A DNA stretch of 64,000 bases from Rhabdophis nuchalis (lineage: Eukaryota; Chordata; Lepidosauria; Squamata; Natricidae). The position numbers were made by a program, and so were the translations under genes. The stretch's first letter is position 1; each line of letters begins with the position of its first letter. The stretch spans positions 44,706,605-44,770,604 of the forward strand of contig CM077643.1 of the NCBI GenBank assembly GCA_039707465.1, written 5' to 3'. Positions 20,869 to 30,958 of this stretch are shown in pieces. The notes beneath the pieces are model-generated. The model did no database searches, had not been told where the DNA came from, and saw only the letters and a list, made by a program, of their open reading frames with translations.

Positions 20869-21545
20869 TACCTCTTCCTCTCTTTCTTCCTCTCTCTCTC
20901 TCTCTCCATTTCTCTCTCTCTCTCTCTCTTTCTTTCTCTCTCTCTCTCTTTTTCTCTTTCTTTCTGTCTCTCTTTCTTTCTCTCTCTCTCTTTCTTCCTC
21001 TCTCGCGCTCTCTCCATTTCTCTCGCCCTTTCTCTCTTTCTTTCTCTCTCTCTTTTTCTCTTTCTTTCTGTCTCCCTTTCTCTCTCACTCTCTCTCTCTT
21101 TCTCTCTCTTTCTTCCTCTCTCTCTCTCTCTCTCCATTTCTCTCTCTCTCTTTCTCTTTCTTTCTGTCTCTTTCTCTCTCTCTCTTTCTTTCTCTTTCCT
21201 TCTCTTTCTCTTTCTTTCTCTCTTTCTCTTTCTCTCTTTCTCTCTGTCACTCTGTGTGTGTGTCTGTCTGTCTGTCTCTCACTCACTTAATCAGTCTCTA
21301 TCTGTCTCTCCCTCCCTCTCTCTGTCTCTCCCTGTCTCTGTGTGTGTCACTCTCTCTGATTCTCTCCCTCCCTCCCTCTCTCTGTATGTCTGTCTCTCTC
21401 TCTTTCCCCGTCTGTCTCGGATTCAATCCGATTCCGATTCATTCTCTATCTGTGTCTCTCTCCGTCTCCCTCCCTCCCTCTCTTTCTCTCTGTCTTTCCC
21501 TCCCTCCCCTTCTGTCTCTCTCTGTGTCTGTCAGTCACTCCCTCG
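20869..21545. repeat. (CT)n/(CTTT)n polypyrimidine tract with (TGTC)n core
   Basis: Almost uninterrupted pyrimidines with a TGTCTGTC block near 21255-21280 and several CCCT stretches. It lies inside the hAT element 20643-22157. Confidence 0.95.
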
Positions 21546-21559
21546 CCACTCGCAGCGGG

Positions 21560-21977
21560 CGAGGGAGCAGGCGGGGTGAGCACCCAAGGCTACCGTCATC
21601 TTAAGCACCACCGAGGCTGTCGCCCGGCAGGGGCGTCAGGCAGGGGAGCCGGTCGCGTCTCCATCGCGGCTCCCTCCGGCAGGCACCACGGCTTACGTTC
21701 TGAGGCCGCATGTCCGTCTTCCCTGCCTGATGCCCCTGCCGGGCGACCTTGTGCGGCGGGAGCTGCACGTTCTGGGGCTGCGTGGCTGGGAGGGAGGTGA
21801 ACGCGCCAAGCGGACGTTCTGGGGCCGCGCATTCACCTCCCTCCCAGCTTCGCAGCCCCAGAACGTGCAGCGATGGAGGCGCGACCGGCTTCCCTGACTG
21901 ACGCCCCTGCCGGGCGACAGCCTCGGTGGTGCTTAAGATGACAGTAGCCTTGGGTGCTCACCCCGCCTGCTCCCTCG
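21560..21977. repeat. Large GC-rich inverted repeat
   Basis: Arms 21560-21666 and 21871-21977 (107 bp each) are complementary apart from roughly four mismatches. An inner pair of arms (about 21758-21805 and 21825-21872) is also complementary. The whole can form a long hairpin. Confidence 0.85.
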
Positions 21978-22239
21978 CCCACTGTGGGAGGAGGCGTCCG
22001 TAACCTCCGTCCACCTCCCTCCCAGCCACACAGCCCCAGAGACAGAGGGAGGAAGGGAGAGCCACATTTACACAGAGCAGGGAGGGCTGTTGGAGGGCCG
22101 TATTAAACCGACCCCCGGGCCGCAAATGGCCCCCGGGCCTGACTTTGGACATGCCTGATCTAAGATGTCAAATGAATGTTGGAATGTAAAAGTAAAGAAG
22201 GGACTTTTTATCATCTATGATGGACATGTGATAAAGCAA

Positions 22240-22490
22240 AACATATTTTGAGTATGAGTCATATTTTAACTACAGAAAATTTTGAAAATGAAGATAAAGA
22301 TGAAACCAGAAGCTTTATTTTTGGGCCTAATGGAAAAAAGACACAGAGAAAAAAATGTGGAACCTTGTTACTATATATGTTGACAGCAGCAAGGCTATTT
22401 TATGCACAAAAATGGAAGGACATTTTGATTCCTAGCATGGACAAAGGGCTGCAGAAATGGCAAAATTGACTACTTTGATTGCATTGGCAT
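22240..22490 (+). pseudogene. L1 ORF2 C-terminal fragment
   Basis: The frame 22248-22469 contains 'LLYMLTAARLFYAQKWKD', a typical L1 ORF2 C-terminal motif; compare 'TAARIVYAQFWK' at 7.2 kb. Only about 70 codons survive. Confidence 0.6.
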
Positions 22491-22634
22491 CTTTCAGTCT
22501 CAAAAGACTATGGTTTCGTGCTCTGGAAAGAGGTAAAATGTCCTCTCCAGAGCACAAGGCCTGGGTAGATTAATATGGAGGATAGACTGTTACCCGAGCA
22601 GCAAATCCACCCTCTCCATGTCATTGAAATAGTC

Positions 22635-22709
22635 CAGGGGTCTGCAAAGTTGGCTCTTTTAAGACGGGTGGACTTCAACTCCCAGAATCCCCCAGCCAGC
22701 TATGCTGGA
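22635..22709 (+). mobile_element. Half copy of palindromic hAT MITE
   Basis: One arm only (CAGGGGTCTGCAAAGTTGGC through 'CAGCTATGCTGG'). The second arm is missing and no flanking repeat can be paired, so this is a truncated relic. Confidence 0.8.
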
Positions 22710-22952
22710 ACAATTGGTTCCAGCTGCATTGCAGGGGTTACCAGAACATGGTTGTACACAATCTCGAACTGCTTCCAGGACTCCGGCTCCGGATTTTGCC
22801 TTGAGATTGACTCCTGGAGCCTTTTCCAGTAATGGATATAGCCACAAGGCAGTGAAGGTTTGTAATCAGAATTTCCCTTCTCCTAGAAGATGGTTCTGCC
22901 ACTTTATCTGCCATTGGGGCGTAAAACCCTCTTCCACCAGAATCTTCTACTT

Positions 22953-23149
22953 CAGTGGTTCTCAACCTTCCCAATGCTGCGACCCTTTAATACAGTTCCT
23001 CATGTTGTGGTGACCCTCAACCATAAAATTGGTGTCTCAGTTCCTAAGACCATCGAAAATATGTGTTTTCTGATGGTTTTAGGCGACCCCTGGGAGAGGG
23101 TCGTTTGACCCCCCCAAAGGGGTACCGACCCACAGGTTGAGAACCACTG
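22953..23149. mobile_element. SPIN/OposCharlie-like hAT MITE, TSD TTCTACTT
   Basis: The left end is CAGTGGTTCTCAACCTTCC and the right side ends 'CACAGGTTGAGAACCACTG'. The inside has 'GCGACCCTTTAATACAG', 'GTGGTGACCC' and 'GGGTCGTTTGACCCCCC'. From memory this strongly resembles the non-autonomous SPIN (Space Invaders) or OposCharlie hAT elements known for horizontal transfer among vertebrates. The octamer TTCTACTT is perfect at 22945-22952 and 23150-23157. The copy is shorter than what I recall as full length. Confidence 0.85.
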
Positions 23150-23313
23150 TTCTACTTTGATTAAAGAAAAGAATATAAGTCCTTTAGCTTCCACATGGAG
23201 ACCGCTTCTGAACTTTGTGGTTGAAGTGGAAAAGAATGAAACTTTGATTTTGGGTTTTACCAATTAGGCCAGTGGTAGTCAATCTGGTCCCTACTGCCCA
23301 CTAGTGGGCGTTC

Positions 23314-23931
23314 TTGGGTGTCCTCCTGGATGCCCGGCTGTCCATGGAAGATCAAGTGACAGCCGTGGCCAGGAGGGCGTTTTACCAGGTTCGCCTGGTT
23401 CGCCAGTTGCGCCCCCTATTGGATAGGGACGCCCTTCGCACAGTCACTCATGCTCTCGTGACATCCCGACTGGACTATTGTAACTCTCTCTACATGGGGC
23501 TCCCCTTGAGGTGCACCCGAAGACTTCAGCTGGTCCAGAATGCAGCCGCGCGAGCAATAATGGGTACCGCAAGGTATACCCATGTAACACCGCTCTTGCG
23601 CGAGCTGCACTGGCTACCTGTCGTCTTTCGGGTGCGCTTCAAGGTGTTAGTTCTCATCTTTAAAGCGCTCCATGGCTCGGGACCTAGCTATCTGCGGGAT
23701 CGGATTCTGCCCCATACATCTTCCCGGCCGATTCGCTCCCACAGAGAGGGACTTCTCCGGGTGCCGTCCACTAGACTTTGTCAGCGGGCGACGCCCAGGG
23801 GAAGGGCCTTCTCTGTGGTGGGCCCAGCCCTCTGGAACGACCTTCCCCCCGACATTAGAACAACTACGGACCTCCGCTCCTTCCGTCAGAAATTAAAAAC
23901 TCACTTTTTCTGCTTGGCCGGCCTAGGTTAG
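23314..23931 (+). CDS. L2 LINE RT C-terminal domain, open fragment
   Basis: 205 open codons from 'GVLLDARLSMEDQVTAVARR' to 'FCLAGLG'. The encoded residues are the same as the last 205 of the 36.8-39.9 kb frame. The differences I noticed (for example CAG/CAA and AGG/CGG codons near 23410-23430) are silent. There is no catalytic core or native start, so it has no function on its own. Confidence 0.9.
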   Translation: MGVLLDARLSMEDQVTAVARRAFYQVRLVRQLRPLLDRDALRTVTHALVTSRLDYCNSLYMGLPLRCTRRLQLVQNAAARAIMGTARYTHVTPLLRELHWLPVVFRVRFKVLVLIFKALHGSGPSYLRDRILPHTSSRPIRSHREGLLRVPSTRLCQRATPRGRAFSVVGPALWNDLPPDIRTTTDLRSFRQKLKTHFFCLAGLG

Positions 23932-24105
23932 TCTCTACCTCAGGGGTTAGGGAATGTTAATTTTAAAATGGGGATTTTAGTACAGGGACAGTTGATTTAA
24001 TTTGTTTTTATTGTATTTATTTATGTATATATTTTATGCTGTTTTAATTTTCCCTGTGCACCGCTCCGAGTCCCCCTGGGGAGAGGACGCGGTATAGAAA
24101 AATAA

Positions 24106-24174
<69 letters not shown>
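23314..24174 (+). mobile_element. Young L2 LINE, 5'-truncated, with (TCTA)n tail
   Basis: It starts inside the RT C-terminal region and extends through the 3' UTR ('GTGCACCGCTCCGAGTCC') to a (TCTA)n tail at 24106-24174. It is almost identical in DNA to the end of the near full-length L2 at 36-40 kb and has the same type of tail. Confidence 0.93.
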
Positions 24175-24176
<2 letters not shown>

Positions 24177-24361
24177 ATGGTGGGTGTTAGGGGTTTTGTC
24201 CCAATACTGAAGCACTTTCGTTTTTTTTTAATTTAATTGACTTCCCTACTTTATAAACCACCATTACTGTGGAACCGGTGGGTGGTTAGAAAATTGTATT
24301 ACTAACAGAGATACAAAAGTGGGCGGTAGGCATAAAAAGTTTGACTACCCCTGAATTAGAC

Positions 24362-24896
24362 TGATAGATCTTTATAGAAATGGCTAGTTTATATTATGAA
24401 AAAACAAAAAGTTGTTAATGCCTTATTTTACTGCAACAGAGAAAGTCAGAAGCCAATGCTTCTTTCTCTTTCTCTTAATCCTTCCTCACTTTTCTTCCCC
24501 CCATTCCTCCCAATTATTTTCCTATTTTCTTTTATTGTGTATCTTATTTTATCTTATAGCTCAATTAAAATGGTAACGTCAAACCTAAGAGTTCAGTCAT
24601 GGACAATAGCTTTGGTTTTTAATAGAACCAGAAGGCCCAATATTGAGGTCCGTATTTTATGTGTTAGCTACCCCAGCTGTCTCCTGGAACTGAAACTTGG
24701 GATGGATGTGTCTTCCTGAACCTCTCACTGTCCAATTATTTGAGGTTACAACTTCCATAATTCCCCTTGTCCAAGGGCTCCAGCAGGGCAGCTGTGAGGG
24801 GTGTTAAAAAAGTCAAGATGGCACTAGATGTCCATCCAATGCACATAATGAAGAGACAGGGCTTTGATCAGAGTTATGGCCATCAACTTGTCCTCC
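24362..24896. other. Unassigned DNA
   Basis: No clear element. A T/C-rich stretch at 24465-24560 has no recognisable frame. Confidence 0.35.
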
Positions 24897-24901
24897 CCAT
24901 G

Positions 24902-25109
24902 TGTTGTGTCCTGGCAATAGAGGTTTCCACTCCAGTCCACAGCTAACGCTGTAACCTGATTGGCTGGGACCAGGGTTGGCTGTGATTGGTCGATTCGTAC
25001 CAGCGGCTACCTTTAAAAACAGCCGCCAGCTGTTTGTCACTTGAGCTATACCTTGCCAATAAAGAGCTGAATTCACTCCTAGTGTGTCCTTCCTTTACCC
25101 GATCTAACA
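24902..25109 (+). mobile_element. Solo LTR, 208 bp, 5-bp TSD CCATG
   Basis: Begins TGTTG and ends CTAACA (TG...CA, with TGTT/AACA complementary tips). Flanked by CCATG at 24897-24901 and 25110-25114. It holds promoter-like CCAAT-family boxes ('GATTGGCTG' and 'GATTGGTCG'), a TTTAAAAA box at about 25013 and the polyadenylation signal AATAAA at about 25058. No internal retroelement sequence adjoins it, so it is a solo LTR. Gypsy or endogenous-retrovirus type cannot be told from this alone. Confidence 0.75.
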
Positions 25110-25114
25110 CCATG

Positions 25115-25847
25115 GATGCTCCTGGACCCACAGTGACCAGGAGAGAATCAGGCACCCTTCACTGCAAAACAAAAGCATTTGGGGCATGTTGCCTTAGCAA
25201 GAGTTACAACTGCCAACGAAAGAGCCAAGCTGAGATTTTTGTCTTGTCAGTGTCCTGGGTTTAGGAGTATCTATTTTCCATTTTAATATTCCAATGGGAT
25301 TAAGATGAAAGAGCATGGATCTCTTAAAAGGTTTGCTGGACCAGAGTTTATTTATTAATTAAAACAGCCCAATCCTGTCCATAGGCCAAACCACACATTC
25401 CTAGTGGGTATATTTTGTCTCTGGGATTCTTTTTAATGTTTTTTTTTCTTGTTTGCTTGTTTGCTTGCTTTAACCAAACAAGGGCATAAAATGTGTAGTC
25501 TGGGATAAAACTTCAATAAAGGTAGATAGAGGAGGTTCTTAAACCTCTCCCACCCCCTCGGCAATTATTCTGCTAAAAAGTCATCCCAATAGGCTTTTTT
25601 TCCAATGAAGCTTGAGGTGGATGGACTTACCAATTACTGTTATCATCATTGTTGTTACGATTATTATTTCCATTTATTATTATACCAATTGGAAAAAATA
25701 TGAGAATAGTATTTCTGGGCCACTTCAGATTAATGCTAATCCAAGGTTTACTAATATAGGTTAGGACATCTTTCTCAAATAAGGCTGCTGGAAGAGGTCT
25801 TTTCCAGCCCTACCTTGAGTTGCTAGCTAGGACATTCGGCAGGCATC
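25115..25847. other. Unassigned DNA
   Basis: AT-rich, no gene or repeat recognised. Confidence 0.4.
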
Positions 25848-25855
25848 CTGTAAGT

Positions 25856-25989
25856 CAGGGGTCCCCAACCTTTGCAACTTTAAGTCTGAAGGACTTCAGT
25901 TCCCAGAATTCTCCAGCCAGCAAAGCTGGCTGGAGAATTCTGGGAGCTGAAGTCCTTCAGACTTAAAGTTGCAAAGGTTGGGGACCCTG
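25856..25989. mobile_element. Palindromic hAT MITE (CAGGGGTCCCCAACC subtype), TSD CTGTAAGT
   Basis: Arms CAGGGGTCCCCAACCTTTGC and the complement, meeting at 'CCAGCAAAGCTGG'. Perfect octamers at 25848-25855 and 25990-25997. Arms are near-identical complements. Confidence 0.92.
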
Positions 25990-26104
25990 CTGTAAGTGTA
26001 TTTTGCTCTGTCCTCCACTCACATTTTTCCTTCAATGGGGATGTCTGCATTCTCTCCTTCCCTTGTATATTTACGGTCTTTCAGTCAACTATTTTAATCA
26101 GATT

Positions 26105-26720
26105 TTTTACATTGCACACACATACAATTTACTGCCTCCCCTAATGATTCCACTACAATCCAGTAAATGAACCAATATTTCCCCAGGCATAAATACAACA
26201 ACAGGAGAAAGAAGAGGGAAAGACGAAAAGGGAAAGGAGAGGAAGTAAGGGAGGGGTAGTAAGAGTAGGAGAGAGGGTAGGGAAGGAAAGAAGAACGGAG
26301 GAGTGGGGGAAAGGGAGGGGAAGAAGAAAAGAGAAAAGAGAGGAGGAAAGAAGAAGGTAGAGAAAGGAGGTTGGGAGGATGGAAGAAGAAGTAAGATTGC
26401 AAGATGGATATATAGGGTGGCAGGAAAGCGACCCCAATTCTATTTTTAAATGAATTGTTAAAAGATGACGTATAAATATTAATAGTACTTATGAGAATGT
26501 ACATTTGTGAATGTATATATGAGAAAGAAAAATAAAACCTTAAAAAATAAGCTATTTTGAAGAATGTAATATAGTTTAACTATACAGGAGTTTCATGAAT
26601 AGAGATTCAACAGGGGAAAAATGTTTCACATTGCACATCCATCACATACAATTTATTGGCTACCCTAATGATTCCACCACAATCCAGTAGAAGAACTAAT
26701 ATCTCCCCAGACATTCTTCC
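26105..26720. repeat. Purine-rich tract between two related 80-bp segments
   Basis: 26195-26400 is (GGGA/GAAAG)-rich. Two segments at about 26110-26195 and 26630-26715 are similar to each other ('TAATGATTCCAC.ACAATCCAGTA'). This suggests a duplicated repeat end or a duplication spanning the tract. Frames here are low complexity. Confidence 0.55.
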
Positions 26721-26724
26721 ATGC

Positions 26725-26950
26725 TGCAGGAAATTTATTAGAATGAAGGAGAACAAAGGAGACCATTAGAACTAAGGAGAAATTTTCTGACAGTTACGAT
26801 AATTAATCAGTGGAACAACTTGCCTCCAGAAGTTGTGAATGCTCCAACATTCGGACACGTTTTTAAGAAGAGTTTGGATAACCAGTTGTTTGAAGTGGTG
26901 TAGGGTTTCCTGCCTAAGCAGGAATTAGAAGACTTCTAAGGTCCCTTCCA
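26725..26950 (+). mobile_element. CR1 LINE 3' end
   Basis: Sense CR1/L3 3' segment including 'CCTCCAGAAGTTGTGAATGC' and ending with 'GGTCCCTTCCAATTCTGTT'. It passes directly into an (ATTCT)n microsatellite. Confidence 0.9.
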
Positions 26951-27028
26951 ATTCTGTTATTCTATTCTATTCTATTCTATTCTATTCTATTCTATTCTAT
27001 TCTATTCTATTCTATTCTATTCTATTCT
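26951..27028. repeat. (ATTCT)n microsatellite at CR1 3' end
   Basis: About 15 units of ATTCT immediately downstream of the CR1 terminus. Snake CR1/L3 elements are reported to seed this type of repeat. Confidence 0.95.
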
Positions 27029-28030
27029 TATTCCTGACATTCAACTCCAACCAGGTCATTCACGAGGTGTTCCCACTTTTCTCCATAACCCCCTTGAAGT
27101 TCAGACTTCCAACCTCTATAGTACACAGAGAAAGAAGCAAAGTAACTTGTTCCTAGTATGTTATTTCTTTCCATTTGTGCTTGGTGGGTGGGTAGGGTGA
27201 GGCCTTATCAGCTCTCTGTCTATCCTTGTTCAGATGCAATGGAGGAGGACTTGTGGACAGGCAGCAAGGACAATCACTGATTAATTAGCTTGGTCAGTAA
27301 GCATTCACTGCCAGTTGAAATGATCAGAACATGGTGTTATGGATGTCAGAGCAGTAAAGGGAAAGATAGCTGTTCTATTGTGCAGCATGTCTTGGATAAT
27401 GGCATGAATTAGTCTTCTAGAAATTCTGGTTCTGTTTTCACTTCTGGTTAGCAGTTTATCTCCAAAGCTATGAACTGTTGGAAAGTCAGTTTTCTTATTG
27501 ACCTGACTTACAAGTCATAGCTTGGCAAATTTTGATGCAGCATTGCGTTTGCTACTAAATCAAAAATCAGGAGGCCACACATGCGAGAGAAGGAGGGAAC
27601 GCAAGGCTTGCAAATCATGATTTGACCATTTGCCAACCCACTTCTAGAGCTACAGCCTTTCGAAATCTAAACGTTTTATGCTGACATTTGTCTGCTGCAA
27701 GGCAATTCCTATGTGGTTTTTGCATATATTGCTTTGCAATGTTCTATTTTTTGGACCTCCTTTGCATGAGATACGGGACCACATACTAGAGCTGTTGATA
27801 TAGGTGTACAGAGGAATTATTGAGTCTGCCATTTGTACTTCTGTAACTGTCTGGTTTGGTACAGAACCCAACCAGGAGGGATACAAACTTCAATAAATAG
27901 TCAGGAAACAATTGCAACCTTCCATTGAGGACCTGGATAGTGCAAAATCCAAAAAGAGGGCTGAGAAAATATCTACAGACTCCTCGCAACCTGAACATAA
28001 ATTGTTTCAACTCCTCCCCTCAGGACATTG
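27029..28030. other. Unassigned DNA
   Basis: No recognised repeat. Short frames around 27650-28010 have no domain that I know. Confidence 0.4.
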
Positions 28031-28038
28031 GTATAGGG

Positions 28039-28163
28039 CAGGGGTCTGCAAAGTCGGCTCTTTTAAGACTGGTGGACTTCAACTCCCAGAATTCCCCAGC
28101 CAGCATAGAACTCTGGGAGTTGAAGTCCACCTGTCTTAAAAGAGCCGACTTTGCAGACCCCTG
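28039..28163. mobile_element. Palindromic hAT MITE, TSD GTATAGGG
   Basis: CAGGGGTCTGCAAAGTCGGC arms with perfect octamers at 28031-28038 and 28164-28171. Confidence 0.93.
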
Positions 28164-28282
28164 GTATAGGGCATTGCATGCCAAAACAACTAAACACAGA
28201 TACATTTTTTTCCTCTCATGCCATCATTTTTGTTGAACATCTAACCTCCTCAACACTGCCTTATGTCTAAGGATATTTATCA

Positions 28283-28840
28283 GGAATAACAGAGTTGGAA
28301 GGGACCTTGGAAGTCTTCTAGTTCCTGCTTAGGCAGGAAACCATATCCCACTTCAGACAAATGCTTGTCCAACATCTTCTTAAAAAGGTCCAGTGTTGGA
28401 GCATTCACAACTTCTGGAGGCAAGTTGTTCCACTGATTAATTATTCTAATTGTCAGGAAATTTCTGCTTAGTTCTAGGTTGCTTCTCTCCTTGATTAGTT
28501 TCCACCCATTGCTTCTTGTTCTGCCCTCAGGTGCCTTGGAGAATAGCTTGACTCCCTCTTCTTTGTGGCAGCCCCTGAGATATTGGAACGCTGCTATCAT
28601 GCCTCCCCTAGTCCTTCCTTTCATTAAACTGTTCTTCATATGTTTTAGCCTCCAGTCCCCTAATCATCTGTGTTGCTCTTCTCTGCACTCTTTCTAGAGT
28701 CTCAATATCTTTGCTACATTGTGGAGACCAAAACTGAATGCCGTATTCCAAGCGTGGCCTTATCAAGGTATTATAAAGTGGCATTAACACTTCACGTGAT
28801 CTTGATTCTATCCCTCTGTTTATGCAGCCTAGAACTATGT
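28283..28840 (-). pseudogene. CR1 LINE C-terminus and 3' end
   Basis: The minus strand has 'RLEYGIQFWSPQCSKDIETL' and 'RRATQMIRGLEAKTYEEQ', then a frame ending 'NWLEDF'-like CR1 text. The residues of the RT C-terminal region are well preserved, with a frameshift between the two pieces. The 3' end lies at the left (28283). Confidence 0.9.
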
Positions 28841-30624
28841 TGTGGGTGCTCTATTACTATCATCCTTCTCATCTTTCCTATTACCTTCTCCTATTGGTGT
28901 TTTATGATGATATTACTTTGTTGTTTGTATGACATGGACAGCTTATGCGCCAGAGACAGATTCCTTGTGTGTCCTATCACTCTTGGGCAATAAATAATAT
29001 TTTATTATAATCTATATGGAGAAATAGTACTGTGTACTGCCACTGCAGCAGCAAAATCTCCATAGGTCAGTGTAGGGAGGCATCAAACTGTCCATGCTCC
29101 CCAATGCCAGTCATGAGAGATCCTGTGACTTCCTTGAAGGCTACGTCTTAGGTGAAATATCTTCAAAACCCTGAATGGGTGGCGCTTGTTCTTTGTTTTC
29201 AAAAATCCACGTTTCTTTTGCAATGTTTGGGCCGTCTTCCACTGTTCAACATATTTATTGCTTTGCATGGTTAAGCCTAAGTCCTGGCACTGAAGAGGAC
29301 TCGGGTTAAGCTTTGAAAACATTGTCTCGCCAAGCTTGCCCATAAACTTTTAAGGGTCTGGATTATTCCGCTAGAACTGAATGCCTTTGTTCATTTCTTT
29401 AGTACATTGAGAACAGACCTCATCCAGGAAAAGATAGAAGAGCAGAAGGTTGATCTGACCTCGGCAGTGTTTTCTGAAGTCTTTATGGCTTGGATGTGGC
29501 CTCTGCTGTTAGCTTATATATCCCACTCTTCCCAAAGGACTCTTTGGAGTTTTCAGGCTATTGCCAAAGTCTCTTTCGCTGTTTAATGTTATCACGAAGA
29601 CCAGAGTGATTACAATTCTTTAACATTAATATTAGCAGCCAGTAAGTATATACACCAGTATACAAAATTAAGCGTTTGGATTAGAGATGAAACTACTATG
29701 GAATCCTATGAAGCTTCTCTGCATAATTTTACTGATTTGCTTAATCGGTTTTGCTTCCAGACAAGGGAGAAAAAAGAATTTTGGGGATTGAAGCTGCACT
29801 GTGATTACTGTAGCGTTATTCTCAGGCAGCAAACCTCAAGAGTTATGCATTGCTGAAACTGCGTTATTTGCAAGCTATTTTTCACAAGGCAAAAGGAGTA
29901 GAAATGTTTTTCCATTAAGAAGTTTTTTTCAAGTGATTATATATAGCTCTGCAATAGAGGCATACGCTTCCCAGAATACTACTGTAGTCTACATTCATTG
30001 AAAACATTGCTTTCAGATTGAACATGTTTAATTGAAAAGCGGGAATGCGGATCTCTCTGATGTTGTATTACAAATGGGTTCCTCTTGAATGTGCAACTAC
30101 GGGAAATTCCAAGGAAGGAAACAAAGAAAGACTAATACTCATTGAAGCTTTTCCTGAAGCTTTTGTTATCATGGCTATTTTCTTCATTGTCAATTCCACT
30201 CCATTCCATTTTAAAGCTTCCTTTTTCCTGTTGAATCTGGACAGTCCTCTTATATATATCATTTGCTAGATATCCAGTCTAGAAGTTTCAAGTTTTCCAC
30301 CAGCTACAACTGCTGGACTGCGAATAAGGGCAACAAGTGTATTTTATTTCATTTTATTATTGTAATATTTTATTGGATTTACAGGCCACTCAACTCCCAA
30401 TGACTCTGGGCAGCTTACATTTCAACAGCAGGAAGCAATAAAAAGAAAGAAAATAAGAGATAGATGTGCAGAACAGACAACCCGATCCATAAAAAAGTAG
30501 CAGAAGTTTTGAAAGTCATCTTTAAACCCTGGGCTAAGAGCAAAGCCAGGTTTTTAAAGACTTCTGGAATAACTGAAGGGTGAGAGCCATACAGATGTCT
30601 TTGGGGTTGTGTGTTTATATTCCA
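28841..30624. other. Low-repeat DNA, unassigned
   Basis: One of the longest stretches without recognisable transposon motifs. 30340-30440 has a short AT-rich retroelement-like tail ('GGCCACTCAACTCCC'). No convincing exon. Confidence 0.4.
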
Positions 30625-30758
30625 AAGACTAAGGAGAAATTTCCTGGCAGTGAGAACAATTAACCAGTGGAACGGCTTGTCTTCAGAAGTTGTGGGTGTG
30701 GCATAATGGATGTTTTTAAGAAGAGACCGGACAGTCACTTGTCCAGAATAGCATAGGG
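30625..30758 (+). mobile_element. CR1 LINE 3' part, left of MITE insertion
   Basis: Sense CR1 3' text, continuing at 30959-31030 on the other side of the palindromic MITE ('GGTCTCCTGCTTGAGC' and 'GGACTAGAAGACC'). Confidence 0.85.
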
Positions 30759-30958
30759 CAGAGGTCTGCAAAGTTGGCTCTTTGAAGACCGGTGGACTTC
30801 AACTCCCAGAATTCCCCAGCCAGCATAGCTGGGGAAAGTTGGCTCTTTGAAGACCGGTGGACTTCAACTCCCAGAATTCCCCAGCCAGCATAGCTGGCTG
30901 GGGAATTCTGGGAGTTGAAGTCCACCGGTTTTCAAAGAGCCAACTTTGCAGACCCCTG
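30759..30958. mobile_element. Palindromic hAT MITE with duplicated left arm, TSD GCATAGGG/GTATAGGG
   Basis: The element starts CAGAGGTCTGCAAAGTTGGC and ends with GCAGACCCCTG. Most of the left arm ('AAGTTGGCTCTTTGAAGACC' onward) is repeated in tandem before the right arm, making it about 75 bp longer than its relatives. Flanks match at 7 of 8 bases. Confidence 0.88.

Larger units (their letters stand above)
20643..22157. mobile_element. 1.5-kb hAT-type element with pyrimidine tract and GC palindrome, TSD ATCTAAGA
   Basis: The ends are CAGTGGTGTCCAAACTTTTT and the complement-like 'CTTTGGACATGCCTG'. The octamer ATCTAAGA is perfect at 20635-20642 and 22158-22165. Inside are a pyrimidine tract of nearly 700 bp (20869-21545) and a GC-rich inverted repeat with outer arms 21560-21666 and 21871-21977. 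No transposase frame. Large frames on the tract are low-complexity Ser/Leu or Arg/Glu runs and are not genes. Confidence 0.9.
23270..24353. mobile_element. hAT-type MITE split by an L2, TSD AATTAGGC/AATTAGAC
   Basis: Left piece 23270-23313 (CAGTGGTAGTCAATCTGG to 'AGTGGGCGTT') and right piece about 24175-24353 (to 'TTTGACTACCCCTG') are the two halves of the element also found at 9027-9249. The flanking octamers match at 7 of 8 bases. The L2 at 23314-24174 sits between the halves, so the hAT came first. Confidence 0.9.

Noticed and set aside
20823..21604. Ser/Leu-rich and Arg/Glu-rich frames
   Set aside because: Translation of a polypyrimidine/polypurine tract. No domain, and frames occur on both strands.
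24986..25264. 92-codon frame as an exon
   Set aside because: It starts in the LTR and runs across its boundary. No domain.
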